Positions 38,266 to 49,600 of a stretch of 64,000 bases of DNA are shown piece after piece. The DNA is from Apteryx mantelli (lineage: Eukaryota > Chordata > Aves > Apterygiformes > Apterygidae). The notes below the pieces were generated by a model. It saw only the letters and a list, made by a program, of their open reading frames with translations. It made no database searches and was not told the origin of the DNA. The number at the start of each line of letters is the position of its first letter. Position 1 is the stretch's first letter. The stretch is from the NCBI RefSeq assembly GCF_036417845.1, contig NC_089981.1, positions 80,641,268 through 80,705,267 of the forward strand. The letters run 5' to 3'. Position numbers and translations under genes: made by a program.

Positions 38266-40686
38266 TACAAAGCTTGTTGCACGGTTGTGAAGCAAAGCCA
38301 GGATGCACAGGGTTACTTACATGGTGCCATATCATGAGCTTGTAACCTGCCGTGCTGGGGGAAGAGAGGGGAATGGAGGTCTAAGGGGGCTGTGCTACCC
38401 TTGCGCGCTACATGCACAGCTCCCTTGGACTGAGCTAGTCACCCATACTGGGTCGGGACTGGGCAGGCAGTTTCTGATAGTTGCTGATAGTTTTACATAG
38501 TTGTTGCATGAGAGATTTCTCCTGCAGCTCATGGCCCCAGGGGAATTGTTTTGAAGGTGTGCCAGCCGTCCTGGGAGTCTGCTAATATTCACCACTTCTC
38601 TGAAGATCTGAGCCCAAAGCTCTAATTCCATCAGAAGTATCGTGTTCCCCCTGCCAAGTGACATGCATAGAAAAGCAATACACTTAACCTTGTGTTGGAA
38701 ACTGGAGCATGTGTACAAGGGCTGCTGATGCCAATCATGGCAGGGAATGGGCAAAAGAGGTATCTTGCAATATGCCCTCAAAGGGATCTTCTGCAGGACC
38801 CAGGAATAGGAAACCCGGAGCAATGTCAAAGCACTCACATTTCTGCAGGTTCTCCAACGTGGTAACAAAGTCCATCTGAGCAGCTGGCTTCATGGTGTGC
38901 TTGCGTAGTGGGTGCATGTCTGCCATGCTCTCAGTGAAGTGTAATGGGACTTTAAGAGGATCACCTTTATTTTCCTGAAATACATGGGGGCTATGGCTTG
39001 CTAGTGCTCTCATACCAACATAGTCATGAGGTCAGCAACCCCCTGATTCTGCCACCAAACTATTCTCCTACCCAGGAAACTTTTGTCTCACTCTCAGCCC
39101 AGATTAACAAGCACTACTGCTTCCTTAGGGCCTCAAGTCACAATTCTCTGAGTTTAGGAAGCTAAAGGCAGAAGAGAGAACAGTTGGAAAACGGATAGTA
39201 AGAAAAAGGTCTGATAAAAGAAATGAGGGGTTCAGCAAGTGGGAATGACAAAAGAAGGGAAAGTAGCTGAAGAAAGTAAAGGATTTTAAACCAGAAGTGT
39301 CAGTGGATGATGGACGCATAGTGAAGAGTTGCAAGAATGAGTTGAAGGCTGGAAGATGCCAGCAAATAGGAAGGTCCCTGTGGCACTTGGCCCTTTATAT
39401 ATAGCACAAGAACCATTTCAGGGTGTTTCAGGAGCTCTGTATAGTTTGAGAGTCTTCTTTCAGCACATGTATTAGGTTACATGCTGGAGGATCTTAAGGT
39501 AGTGCAGCCCACATACTGGTTTGGAAGATGGTGTTTCCATGAAATGCTGGAGTGCTTCTGGAGCACTTCTGGAGGGGCACTTCGTTTCCTCCAAAAGGCA
39601 TTTAGTTTATGCTCTTTGAAAACACTCTGAGAATGAGACCAGCAATAGAAACAAATGGGAGCAAACCACACTACTGGACTGGACAGAATTGCTAGTGTAG
39701 ATGCAGCCATTGAACCCAGGGCACATACGTCTCTTCAACATCTAGCTTTTGTGAGAGATGGATTGTGGCTCCTTTATCTTTAACGTATGAGAGAAGAGAG
39801 GGACCTAAAGCATATCATATGTCTCCTGGCAGAGGATTTTGCCTTTTTTATAGGTACAGACAGGGTCTTTCTATACTGATCTTTTCTCTAGAGCCAATCA
39901 ATGAAGGGGCCCTGTGAAATGGTTTTTCTGTGATCAGCACAAAAAACAGGTGGTGCCAGACTGTTACAAAAGACTGTAACAGAACTATGTCATTAAATCT
40001 CAGATCCATGGTCCATCCTGATGAAATCTCCACTGGTCTTGTCTGGGTCAAATCCGACAGCCTTTATTTGGTCCCACCTTTTTCATGTGGTGCATAAAGG
40101 GGATGGATTACTCCCCTGCTCACAAGAGGAGTTTGACAGGATCGTTGCGTGCATGCATGAGAGACAAGGGAGAGCTGCCATCTGCTGTTGAAAAGATTCT
40201 GGTTGATCTTTTAGCCTCGGGGATTGCTAACTGCTCTAAGTGTCTTATTAATGCCAGGTATTCCGTCCCACTGTTTTAGCACAAGGAGCGATATGTCACA
40301 GTGGGTCCAGGAAATCTGGACCCATCTTGCACTGGAGAGAAATGACGTTTGTCCTGAAGCACTTTTGTTCTCATTTCTCTCTCAGGAAAAAAAGCCAGAG
40401 GATTTTACTGATGTTTTGAAACATCCATGCTGGGACACCAACAGCAGTGCAAAGCTGGGAGGTATAGCAAAAAATGCTGCATCTCCAGGAGATAGTTTAA
40501 TGGAATTATGGCCCATATATTCAAATTTAAAACATAATTGGTTGCTTAGATCATTGTTTAGAGCTGATCTCTGCAATGTTTTGCAAAAAAACCCTGAGCA
40601 TTTCCTATTACTATTGAAATAAAAGAACTGCTAAAATCCTACACTTCTCAAAGTCAGGATATTTACGGTGAGAGAGAAAATTACTA

Positions 40687-40726
40687 CTCATCTACTGAAA
40701 AGACAGCTCATCTACTGAAAAGTCAG
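40687..40726 (+). repeat. Tandem duplication, 2 copies of 20 bp
   Basis: CTCATCTACTGAAAAGACAG is followed at once by CTCATCTACTGAAAAGTCAG. One base differs. Confidence 0.9.
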
Positions 40727-43697
40727 TTTTGAGTCAATCAAAATTATTTATTGACTTCTGAAAACATGTTTACACTTACTTTCTAAACGACATTTTGAGC
40801 CAGACATAACATTCTTTTTACAAGAAGTCATCCAAATATTTCATCTGAATTAAAGAAAAATATTTCAGTCATTTAAATAGCAAGCTAATCTTGTTTAATG
40901 TTTCAATTAAAAAAAAAAAACACTGAAAATTTTGTTTACAAAGCTACAAAGCTTGTTTATACTTCTTTTGCAAGCAATAAAAAGAATGAAGAAAACAGTC
41001 ATCCATATTATGCTAGTCATTTACTGGGGAACCACACAATTCAAAAATTTAGGACCAGATCATTCCACAAATGAGTGAAAATTCATATTACAGCAGTGTG
41101 GTGGTGTTTTGCTGTGAAAGTAAATACTTTCCAGCTATTCTATTGAGTTTCTTTGTTGCAAATTAGTATTTCCAAAGGACAAAATGAAAAAAAAAGAAAA
41201 AGATTATAGAGTATATGTACAAAACACAAACATTTTTCCAGTAAGAATGGAGGCAGGAGCAGCAATAGCAGCTTCAGATTAGTGTTCAGTTAATTCAGTT
41301 GTTTGTGTTGGTGAGTTTCAGATTAGTGAGGTTCTACTCTACTAGTTGTATAAATTTAAGCAACTAAATATAGGCTTTATAGTCCATGTTTGAAACTTTT
41401 GGCTTATTGAATCTTTAAATAAAGACTGGATTTTTTTTTTTTTAAAGAGAAGTGATAGTTCAGAAAGAAATTATGGATTTGATGAAGGAATAATGGGGTA
41501 AATCCCAAGGCCTGTTATATGTCAGACAAAATCATAAGACTTATCCACCAAACAGATAATGAGAGTTTTGTCCACGATTCAGCTCTCCTTCAGAGAGAAA
41601 AACTCTTAATCCAATCGTGGTATTGCTTTTGACTTAAATTGGTCAGTCCATGAGATGGTGTAATTTAAAACCCAAATGAGCAATCTTATGGTCGGCTATT
41701 GCACTAACTCTTACAGCATTGTGTCTTAGCTGGACTAAGTAAAGAGAAGTGAATTCAGATGACGGCAGGTGGAATTCACTTTGCAGGGCACCTACATCCC
41801 ACATTGCTTCCCTCTGATTTTAAAGTCTACACAAAACACATCTGTGCAGATTTTGCTTGGGGTGATTCTCTGGGTTCTTAGCTGCGTTTAGTGGTGAGAG
41901 GAGGCAGCATTAGGTACGTCCAGCAGGTGGTGCAGCCGGCTCTGCAGCCAGGCTCCTGAACACCATTGCTTCCTCCGCAGGGACTCAGGGTGGGCAACTC
42001 ATTTTTCGACAGTGGGTTACATGATGTCCTGGAGATAAATACAGAGCACCATCACCTGGCATGTCCTTAAGGAAGTTCCTGATGTTACTCTGGGAAGAAG
42101 GCACTACAGTTTTTATGCTCCTACCATAGGGGGCATAAGATCTGGGGTAACTTCTCATGCTTGCTGGCTTGCCCACTGCTCCACTCACACAAGTGCAAAA
42201 GCAGCTTGAACTCTGCAAGGCAGAGTCAGATTTGTAAAACCCACACCTCCCTTCACGTCTGGATGCAAAGCGTGGAATGCAGAAGAACCTTCACACAGCC
42301 TGCATGTAGCTTTTTGCTTTGAGACAATAAACATGAACATGTTAAGTGCTGCAAAACTATTGAAAAAGCTGAAAAAGCTGAGCTCCCTTCAAAACTCAAA
42401 AGGTCCCTTCAGAACAAATTTACTGTAGTGTAGGAAGACAATGCTGTCCTAACATGAGACACTTCGGGTCTTACTGAGCTGGTCAGATATCCTCAGAGCT
42501 GCAAGCTTCCATGGGATGGCCACAAAGAGTAGGAAATGGCTCCAAAGTAGGAAGAAAACAAAAAGATTCTTTCAGAGACCTGCCAATGAAGTTTCTTCGG
42601 CTCTGCATCTAGGCATTTCTCCCAAATTCAGCCTCTCAGCCTCAGATAAAGCAGTACAGCCTAAAATGAGAGTCAGATGTGTGGGATGGGAGTGTGTGTA
42701 TCTGTGCCTCGGCTGGAAAACATATGTACTGTAATGCCTAGATAATGCTTTTTACTTTGGGCCTTGCTCCAGAAAACCTTTCTCCTTGCTTTTACAACTG
42801 TTCCCTGTTGCTTGGGCCTGCACAGATTTTAAACCCAGCCCTGAGGACAGGGAGCTGCTGCCAACATCCTGAGGAGAGGCTGAGAGAAATTTTCTTTGTG
42901 CACTTCTTTCTGTTGCACAGATGTGGGAGCAGCCAGCCAGCGAACAGCCTTGGGCACAGCACTTCCAGCCTGTGCTCCGGCTCCGTGTTTTGGTCACTCA
43001 GACACAAGAGAGAGGCAAGAAGGGACAGTTATGCCCAGCTGTGGGCCGACCTGTTCACACCTTCCACCTTTATCTCAATGAGTGAATCAAGCTTCCAGCC
43101 TCAGCAAAGAGAGGGACAAAGAGAGGAAAAGTGGGACAACCAAATATAGAAACCTCAAAGGGCAAAATGAGGGAGAGAGGGAACAAGGAGATCTTGCAAG
43201 ATTGTAGTTGGCTTACTCCTAGCATTTAATCCTGAGATTATGTTACTGGGTGGGTTGATTGTTATTTTTTCAACTCTGTGTCATGGAATTTTGTAATTAT
43301 GTGAGAATTTCAGATATTCTCAAATTAAAAACAAACATGAACCACCACCATCATGTATGTCCTTAGCCTGTCAGATTGCAGAGAGTCGGAATATGTGAAT
43401 GCATTATTTTTAGTGTCATGATTTTGAAATCAGTTTCCTGATCCTCTCTGGAGGGTGGGAGTTGACTTCTGGTTGTAAAATATAAAATGGTTGGTGGTTC
43501 TAACCCAGCCAGACAAAGGTGAAGAAAATCAGAATGACAGAGGCCTAGGGGCACAGTCAGTGAATCAAAGAAGTAGGTGTTAATAACCAGAAAAATGGGA
43601 GAGAATGGGGACTCAGTCAGGGAAACAACCAGATCTGTCTGGTTGGAAAGGCCACAGGGAAGCTGAGGAAACAACTGACCACTCCTCTGCCCCTCAG

Positions 43698-44319
43698 GGC
43701 TCCTCTGGAAGATGTGGACAAGAAGCAAGTCAGACAGGAGAAGGAGCAGGTCAGACAGGAAAAGGAGAAGGTTAGGCAGGAGGAAGAGGAGGTCAGGCAG
43801 GAAAAAGAGAAGGCTAGGTAGGAGGAGAAGGAGGAGGACAGGCAGGAGGAGAAAGAGGAGGTCAGGCAAGAGAAGGAGGAGCAGGTCAGCCAGGAGGAAG
43901 AGGAGGTCAGACAGGAGGAGGAGGACGAGGAGGAGATCAGGCAGGAGAGGGAAGAGGTCTGACAGGAGGAGAGGGAGGAGGTCAGGCAGGAGGGGGAGGA
44001 GGAGGTCAGGCAGGAGAAGGAGGAGAAGGTCTGATAGGAGGAGGTCTGACAGGAGGAGGACCAGATCTGACAAGAGCAGGAGGACATAAGGCAGGAGAAC
44101 AAGGATATCAGGCAGAAGAAGGAGGAGGTCAGGCAGCAGAAGAAGGAGGTCAGGCAGCAGGAGAGGGAGGAGGTCAGGCAGCAGAAGAAGGAGGTCAGGC
44201 AGCAGGAGGAGGAGGAGCAGGTCGGGCAGGGGATGGAGCAGGTCTGACAGGGGAAGGAGCAGGTCGGACAGGCCCGCCCTGCTTGCAGGGTGGGTGGTCA
44301 GGCCTGCAGTTATGCCTGA
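43698..44319 (+). pseudogene. Decayed coding exon of a heptad-repeat coiled-coil protein (family unknown)
   Basis: A strong splice acceptor (CACTCCTCTGCCCCTCAG) ends at 43697. The frame that follows reads APLEDVDKKQVRQEKEQVRQ and carries on with about 25 repeats of a V/I-R-Q-E/K-x-x-x unit. Most units are 7 codons, with a few of 5, 8, 9 or 10, and the V-R-Q register is never lost over about 550 bases. Seven nonsense codons interrupt it: TAG at 43819 and 44035; TGA at 43960, 44032, 44047, 44068 and 44245. All fall at the R or Q position and are one substitution from a sense codon (CGA or AGA to TGA, CAG to TAG). The frame ends at a TGA at 44317. The pattern resembles trichohyalin- or golgin-like Glu/Gln-rich coiled coils, but I cannot name the parent. 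The alternative is a GAG-triplet minisatellite that only looks coding, because GAG slippage keeps multiples of three. Confidence 0.45.
43728..44275 (+). repeat. Purine-rich minisatellite, mainly 21-bp units (GGTCAGGCAGGAG core)
   Basis: About 25 degenerate direct repeats built on GTCAGGCAGGAG followed by GAG/AAG/GGA triplets. Unit lengths are 21, 24, 27 or 30 bases, with one of 15. The + strand is almost entirely purine apart from the TC and C of each core. On the opposite strand it stays open as a 408-codon Leu-rich ORF (44589 to 43363), which is the mirror of the repeat and not a credible protein. The repeat ends about 120 bases before the CpG island. Confidence 0.9.
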
Positions 44320-44389
44320 GCACTGAGAGCCTCTCCCCACGGGCACTGGGGAGAAGCCCAGGGGCCAGGAAGGCTCGGTGGGGCCGTCA

Positions 44390-45210
44390 GGGCCCCTCTG
44401 GCCCCCCCCGCGGCTCCCCAGTCCCTCAGAGCCGCTGGCGGCCGTCGGCCATGGCGGCCCCGCCCCGCGTGCCGGCCCCGCCCCCGAGCGCCATTGCCAC
44501 GCCCCCAGGGGCGCGAGGCCCCGCCCCCGAGCCGTTAAAGCCCCCCCCCCCCGGCCGCCCGCGGCGAGGCCCCGCCCCTGCACACACACCTAGGCCCTGC
44601 CCCTGGCGACCTGCCGGCCGCGGCCCCGGGGCTGGGCCCGGCGTTCTGGCCTGCGCGGCAGCGGCGGCCGGGCGGGAGCGCGGCGCGGCGCGAGGCGGGT
44701 AAGGCTGTTTCCTCCCTCCCCCGCCGCTGCGGCCGGGAGCGGGGAGAAGGCGGCGGGGGGGGCGGGACCGAGGTGTCGGGGCTCGGAGTTGCCCCGCGGG
44801 GCGCGAGCGCCGGGCCCGCCCCAACGGCCGTAACGGTCAGCGCCGGCCTCGAGGCCCCCCCGAGGCAGAGCCGCGCCGGGCGCGGGGGAAGTCTCGCTCA
44901 GGCCCCGCGCCCGGCCCGTGCAGCGGGGGAAACTGAGGCAGAGCCGCGGCCCTCACCTCCCGGGGGGGTTTGGGGCAAAACGGCCGGACGTGCCTCCTCC
45001 CCAGGGCAGATACTCGAGCGCGGCGGGGACGCCGCCTCCCTCAGGTGCAGCCCCGGCGGCGGCGGCGACCGGCTCTCGCGGCGCTTCGCGCTGCCCTCCG
45101 GGGCTTCCCTCTGCCCCGCTCCCGTCCGGGGGAGCCGGGGGTCCCCTGAGAGGCTCCGGCTGGAGGCAGCTCCGCCTCGTGCCAAGTCCTCCCTGATCCC
45201 TTCAAGCCCC
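44390..45210 (+). promoter_or_regulatory. CLBA1: CpG island and TATA-less promoter of CLBA1
   Basis: This stretch of about 800 bases is extremely GC- and CpG-rich, unlike the AT-rich DNA on both sides. It contains at least five GC boxes (CCGCCC-type Sp/KLF sites) at about 44458, 44476, 44499, 44519 and 44570, a C-run at 44541-44552, and a CCATGGCGGC element near 44450 that partly resembles a YY1 site. No TATA box is visible at a useful distance. This is the usual form of a housekeeping promoter. The several long ORFs across it on both strands are a side effect of the GC content. Confidence 0.8.
44560..44698 (+). other. CLBA1: Probable CLBA1 non-coding exon 1 (start approximate)
   Basis: The first good donor after the GC boxes is GGCGG|GTAAGG, putting the exon end at 44698. 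The 5' edge is not visible in sequence and is only placed downstream of the last GC box. The exon would be spliced to 5' UTR sequence starting at 45952, or to a later acceptor. Confidence 0.5.
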
Positions 45211-45951
45211 GCGCTAGCAGTGCTGCCATCAAAAATCCCCTTTTGCCTGCGCAGCAGAGAAGGCGTGAGCCACCTTTGGCTGTGGCTTAAGCCTTTCATG
45301 CTTTATGCCTGGCTACTCTTGCTTATCCGCTAGGTAAACTTGAAGATCAAGATTTGTTGCAGGTACTAAGTACAGAAAGTCTCTAACAGTGACCAGTCTC
45401 TTAGTCATTTTACTGTAGCTTCTACCCCCCCCTTCCCCAAAAGGCAACTCCACAAGCATTCTTCTGATTGAAGAGATGTGATTAGTCTCAAATTATAAAT
45501 TCAGTCTTGCATATATAATTTAAATGAACTTACTAAATCTGCCTTAGTTACTTAAATAGTTGGAAGCACTACATCTTTCACAGAATTAAACAGCCACTTC
45601 CTGCGCTGCTGCAGACATATTCTCCTTTTCAGTGATCTTTCAGCTAGGGAAAGCCCATGCAAACAAAAAGAGTACTGACTGAGTATATAGGAGACAAGAT
45701 GAATTAATGATAGAGAATACCTAGAACATTTGTTAAATATTTTCTGAGTACTGATACACCGAGTACTGTGATGTGGGCAGGTAGGCGAAATTATTTAAAA
45801 TTTAGTCCTAACTCTTGCAATTTTCAGTTGTGTAATACTGGAATGTGTTTATTTTAACCAAGCATTCTTTCTCCTACCTTATCAGCTATCCTTTCTTATT
45901 CCTATATAGCTGTTATCACAGAAGTATTTATTTATAGTTCTTTCTTTGCAG
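44699..45951 (+). other. CLBA1: CLBA1 intron 1
   Basis: The first 500 bases are the rest of the CpG island; the remainder is AT-rich. A 186-codon ORF at 44773-45333 is composed of Pro/Arg/Gly/Ala-rich sequence typical of translated GC-rich DNA, and I do not call it a gene. No other feature was seen. Confidence 0.5.
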
Positions 45952-46174
45952 GCTAATATTCTACACAGAAAGTCAGACTGAATAACATGCACATACTGAT
46001 TACTGGAGGAGAGACTGAAGGACATCATGTTTTGGATTAGCATTGGGGTGAAATGAAGAATTGGATTATGTTTTGGAAATATTCAGATTTCTACCTCATC
46101 TAAACTTCACTGGCTCTTTCTGCAGGGCAGATTTTAACAAATGATTTCTGTTTTTTTTTTTTTTTTAAACAAAA
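45952..46174 (+). other. CLBA1: Probable CLBA1 5' UTR exon part
   Basis: A good acceptor (AGTTCTTTCTTTGCAG) ends at 45951. The following 223 bases run without a donor into the start codon at 46175. A second acceptor (CTCTTTCTGCAG) ends at 46125 and could give a shorter 5' UTR. Which one is used cannot be decided from the sequence alone. Confidence 0.45.
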
Positions 46175-46633
46175 ATGCAGAACCTGTCACTAGTAGAAAG
46201 TCTTAGTAATACAGACATGTTACACTGGATGTCTCTGAAAGATCTAGTAGCTGATGTAAGTGATATGTCTCTCCATGAAAGCGCCTGTTACTCAAATGAA
46301 AGGAGAAATAATGAAGAAATGATTAATCTTGAAGTAATGCAGGAAAGCCTCCCTGTAGTGAATAGCAAAGGAAGAAGTTGTGAGGGAGTTTCTGAGAGCA
46401 GTCATAGTACATTAGAACCCAATGGTTCCTGGGGTGATTTTGAAGGCTTCAGGGAGTCCTTAGATAAATCAGAGATTTTCAGTCATAATCCTGAAGTTTT
46501 GGTGAAGTCAGCAAAAACTTCTAAAGGTGATACGGACTCATGCAGAGGACACTGTGGTGCTTCTTTTGGTCACTTTTGCTCTGAGCCATCTCTACACACT
46601 GGGAGACAGGAGGCTTCTAGCCCTGTAAATGAG
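46175..46633 (+). CDS. CLBA1: CLBA1 coding exon 1
   Basis: The exon has 153 codons, from ATG to the donor GAG|GTATGTG at 46634. It encodes the N-terminal half, opening MQNLSLVESL, with the motif WGDFEGF at residues 86-92. Reading past the donor stays open only to 46729 and gives unconserved-looking sequence, so I end the exon at 46633. The next exon continues in phase 0. A 16-T tract at 46151-46166, followed by AAACAAAAATGCAG, also resembles a splice acceptor ending at 46180. If it is used, this ATG would be cut out and translation would begin elsewhere. Confidence 0.85.
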
Positions 46634-49600
46634 GTATGTGCTAACAGTAAACCAAAGACTGAAAATGTTTGTACTACTGCTTCCTACATCCAAAGATTTG
46701 TATCTGAATGTCTCCTCTTTGGAGGATAATGCTATAGAGGGAGAGAAATTGCCAAGCTACGTTGCAGTTAAGTGGAACAAAAGCAACTTCTTTACAGTGT
46801 TTGACAAATACTTAAGTTTTCCTGCCGGAGAGTTTTAAAGAATGTAACGCGTTGTTTTGTTTCTAGACACTAGCGATATATAAGCCTTTAGAACCAATGA
46901 ACCTTGCCCTGAAGCACGTGCAGTTTACAAGTTGTATAGAATGGGCATAGGAAGCAAATTTTGGGAAGGTGGGTAACAAAAACAAGGTGGACAAAAATCT
47001 TATGAGTTGTTTGCAAGCTTATTTAAATAAACCATTATTAAAATTAAGTCAGAAATTGGCAACTTTTGTATTTTATATACTGCCTGAATAATCTTAACGC
47101 TGGCATTTTAGATTAACTTCTACCTTCAATAAACCTGACACAAATAATAAAGAGCAATAACTTAATAAATATATTTCGTTTTTTAGCATAGGAAGTTACA
47201 TTCTGTCATACAATGTTAGAACTAAAAATTTGATTAAATGCTAAGTTATATAATACATTCATATTGAACCCCCCAAAAATCAGTTTAGTGGCTATACCAT
47301 GTTCCAATTAATATGTTTTAATGCTTATCAAAGTGAAGCAAACTAGCAAAAAGAAAATAAGAATGTCTGAATACAAAACAAAAATTCATACTACTCATTC
47401 ATACTACTTTTATCCTAAAGTAAAACATTTCTTTAACAAAAAGAGCAATTGTCCAAAACTTTCGCAGAGTTAATCAGTAGCAATAATAATTTGCCACTTG
47501 TAGCCTGTTAGAGGTGAGTTTTTGATGTCTGTGGAAACTGAGGGCTTTCTGGAGACAGGTTCTCTTGTCCTCGATGGGGAGCTTTACCTATTGAGGAGGT
47601 CCTACTGGGGAAGGCATGAAGACACGTGTGGAGTAAGCTGTAGCAGTGATAGAACAGAGGTCAGAGCATACCTTGTGATGAGTTATTAGTATGCATAAAC
47701 AGGAGCTAAACTGTTTGTACTGCTTAAGATTAGGACAAGAAGTCTCATGTTGAAAAAGGAGAGTATGTAATGACTGGAGCTGAAATAGAATACATCAGAT
47801 TCCTTTTTGGAAGGAAATCCAGCAATACATCTTCATGTTACTGAAGCCTTTGTTTTATTTTTGCATTTTTTTTAAGGCAAAGGAAAACGTTCAGTATGAA
47901 CTAAATAACTTAGCTCTGCCCTGAGTTTTGAGTTTTCTTTTTTCAGGATAGTGAAGCAGCAATAGGGCTGTCAGGTTTCTTCAGACGTATAATATACATG
48001 CATCCTTCATTTCTATGTTTTTTATTTTGTTTGTTTGAGATCATAAACTCTTCAGGTCAGGACTCTGTCTTCTGCATGGTCAATATAGAGAAGTTTAGTT
48101 TGGAAGGGTCCTGCAAAAATCATCTCATCCGACTTTCAATGTCAAGTGCTTCAATTAAATGATGATAGCTTGAGGCAGAGTCCTGTATTTTAAGACGAAA
48201 GCAATCACTGTTTTGCTTGCAGTAGCAGGATACTTCACATACATGACTGAAAAACTTTAAGGGTTTTCCATATCTTTAAATACAGACCATTTTGAGAGAA
48301 ACTCATGGACTTGCTTAAACACTGGAATATTCTGATATAATTGGATATAGACAATTTACTTTAAAAGCACAGATCTGAAATTCATGCATTCATGTATTTA
48401 TAATCACTACAAAGCTATAAGGTAAAGCAAAGTATACGTCGATTTTGTTTTAGAAATACCTACCTAAGTAGAAAATAATAAAGGTAAAATTAATACAAAT
48501 ATAATCTGTCACTTTTTCTGTATGCTGAACTCTTCATCTGGCTTGGCTAAACTGTAAGTCAGTGAATAATCATTTCAGTGGCCTGTATGCATGTCAGTGA
48601 CATCAGACTCCAAGAAGATACTACAAACAAGACAGGCATGTGCTTCCCTCAATTCAAGCTTCTTAAAGACTCTATTTTTTTCCTCAAATGCCAAGAACAG
48701 CTGCCTGACTCTAGCTCTCTTCCCATTTGGAGTTTGGTAACTAGTTAGAGGTTTTTTCCTTGACCCTGACTCTCCCCATATGATTTAGTCAGTGTTCTTT
48801 CGTAGAATTCTGCTTTCCAAACTTTCATCCAGGACTCTGAATGTGCCAGCAGTCGCCTTTCAGGAAAGGTAATTTAGTTGGGCCTATGCTTTAGAAAGGA
48901 GCAATGTGAGGCACAAATTCCATTTCTTGGAGCATGCTCAGAAGTACAGAAGCCCAGCTCCATTGATTGTGCCTACTTTCCCATTAGATTAAGTCTGTAC
49001 TCTCTCAAACTCCACTTCGTTTGTCTGAGTTTAGTATAATAAAACTATGGAAGTATCTCAATTTATTTCAGCTGTTTGAATTGCAATTAAATGAATACTA
49101 TCAAAATATCAAGTATACCTTTATATTTGTTATGTTTTTCTAGTTTAAATTTGTGTGCTAGGCAATGAAAAAAACCTGACTAGTTGAATTTTCTAGTTTT
49201 CATGCAACATGGCTGCTCCTCAGTTGCAGTCCATCTACAGGATAGGATAATGAAGACAATTCATTGTTTTGATTTAAAAAAATGCAGTAATTCCTTTTTT
49301 GAATAAATGAAAGGACCAAAGCTTAAATCTGGACCAGATGGCATGAGGGCATCCCTGTAAGAAAAGATGTAATTCTGCACATTTTACTTGTATATGTATG
49401 TATTCATTACTCTTCAGGTAACTTTGTTGCTTCCATTTGGTTTGTTTGGCCTGTTTGTATGATTTAGGATCGCTCATGTGGCTATGTTCAGTCCTCCAAA
49501 CCTTGTTCTTATCACTGCTGGAGGAGGAGGAGCAAGTATGTAAATGTGACAACATAGGTCAGACTAACATAGGTTGGAAAAAGTTTGGTGTAAGGAAGTA

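Larger units (their letters stand above)
37398..43697. other. Intergenic, no gene seen
   Basis: ORFs of 117-157 codons (37419-37772 +, 38039-37674 -, 38868-38395 -, 40224-40622 +, 42745-43149 +) show no domain or family likeness and often overlap others. The small direct repeats at 38.2 and 40.7 kb are listed separately. 40.6-41.7 kb is AT-rich with several A-runs. Confidence 0.6.

Noticed and set aside
38395..38868. 157-codon minus ORF
   Set aside because: Cys/Leu/Ser-rich translation without domain, overlapping another minus ORF (39013-38735). I could not link it to a transposase or a gene.
40224..40622. 132-codon + ORF
   Set aside because: No recognisable domain and no flanking splice sites that would build a larger frame.
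43712..44089. 125-codon Arg-rich + ORF (RRRSGRRKRR type)
   Set aside because: It is the second frame of the purine repeat; the heptad frame and the antisense frame explain it.
43728..44275. CRISPR-like array
   Set aside because: Units are contiguous and degenerate with no unique spacers, and the DNA is vertebrate.
44773..45333. 186-codon + ORF and overlapping minus ORFs in the CpG island
   Set aside because: Composition is what any GC-rich DNA gives (Pro, Arg, Ala, Gly). It lies in intron 1 of CLBA1 and no domain is visible.
46634..46729. Read-through of CLBA1 coding exon 1 past its donor
   Set aside because: A strong donor (GAG|GTATGTG) and the perfect phase match with the exon at 50084 make splicing the better reading.
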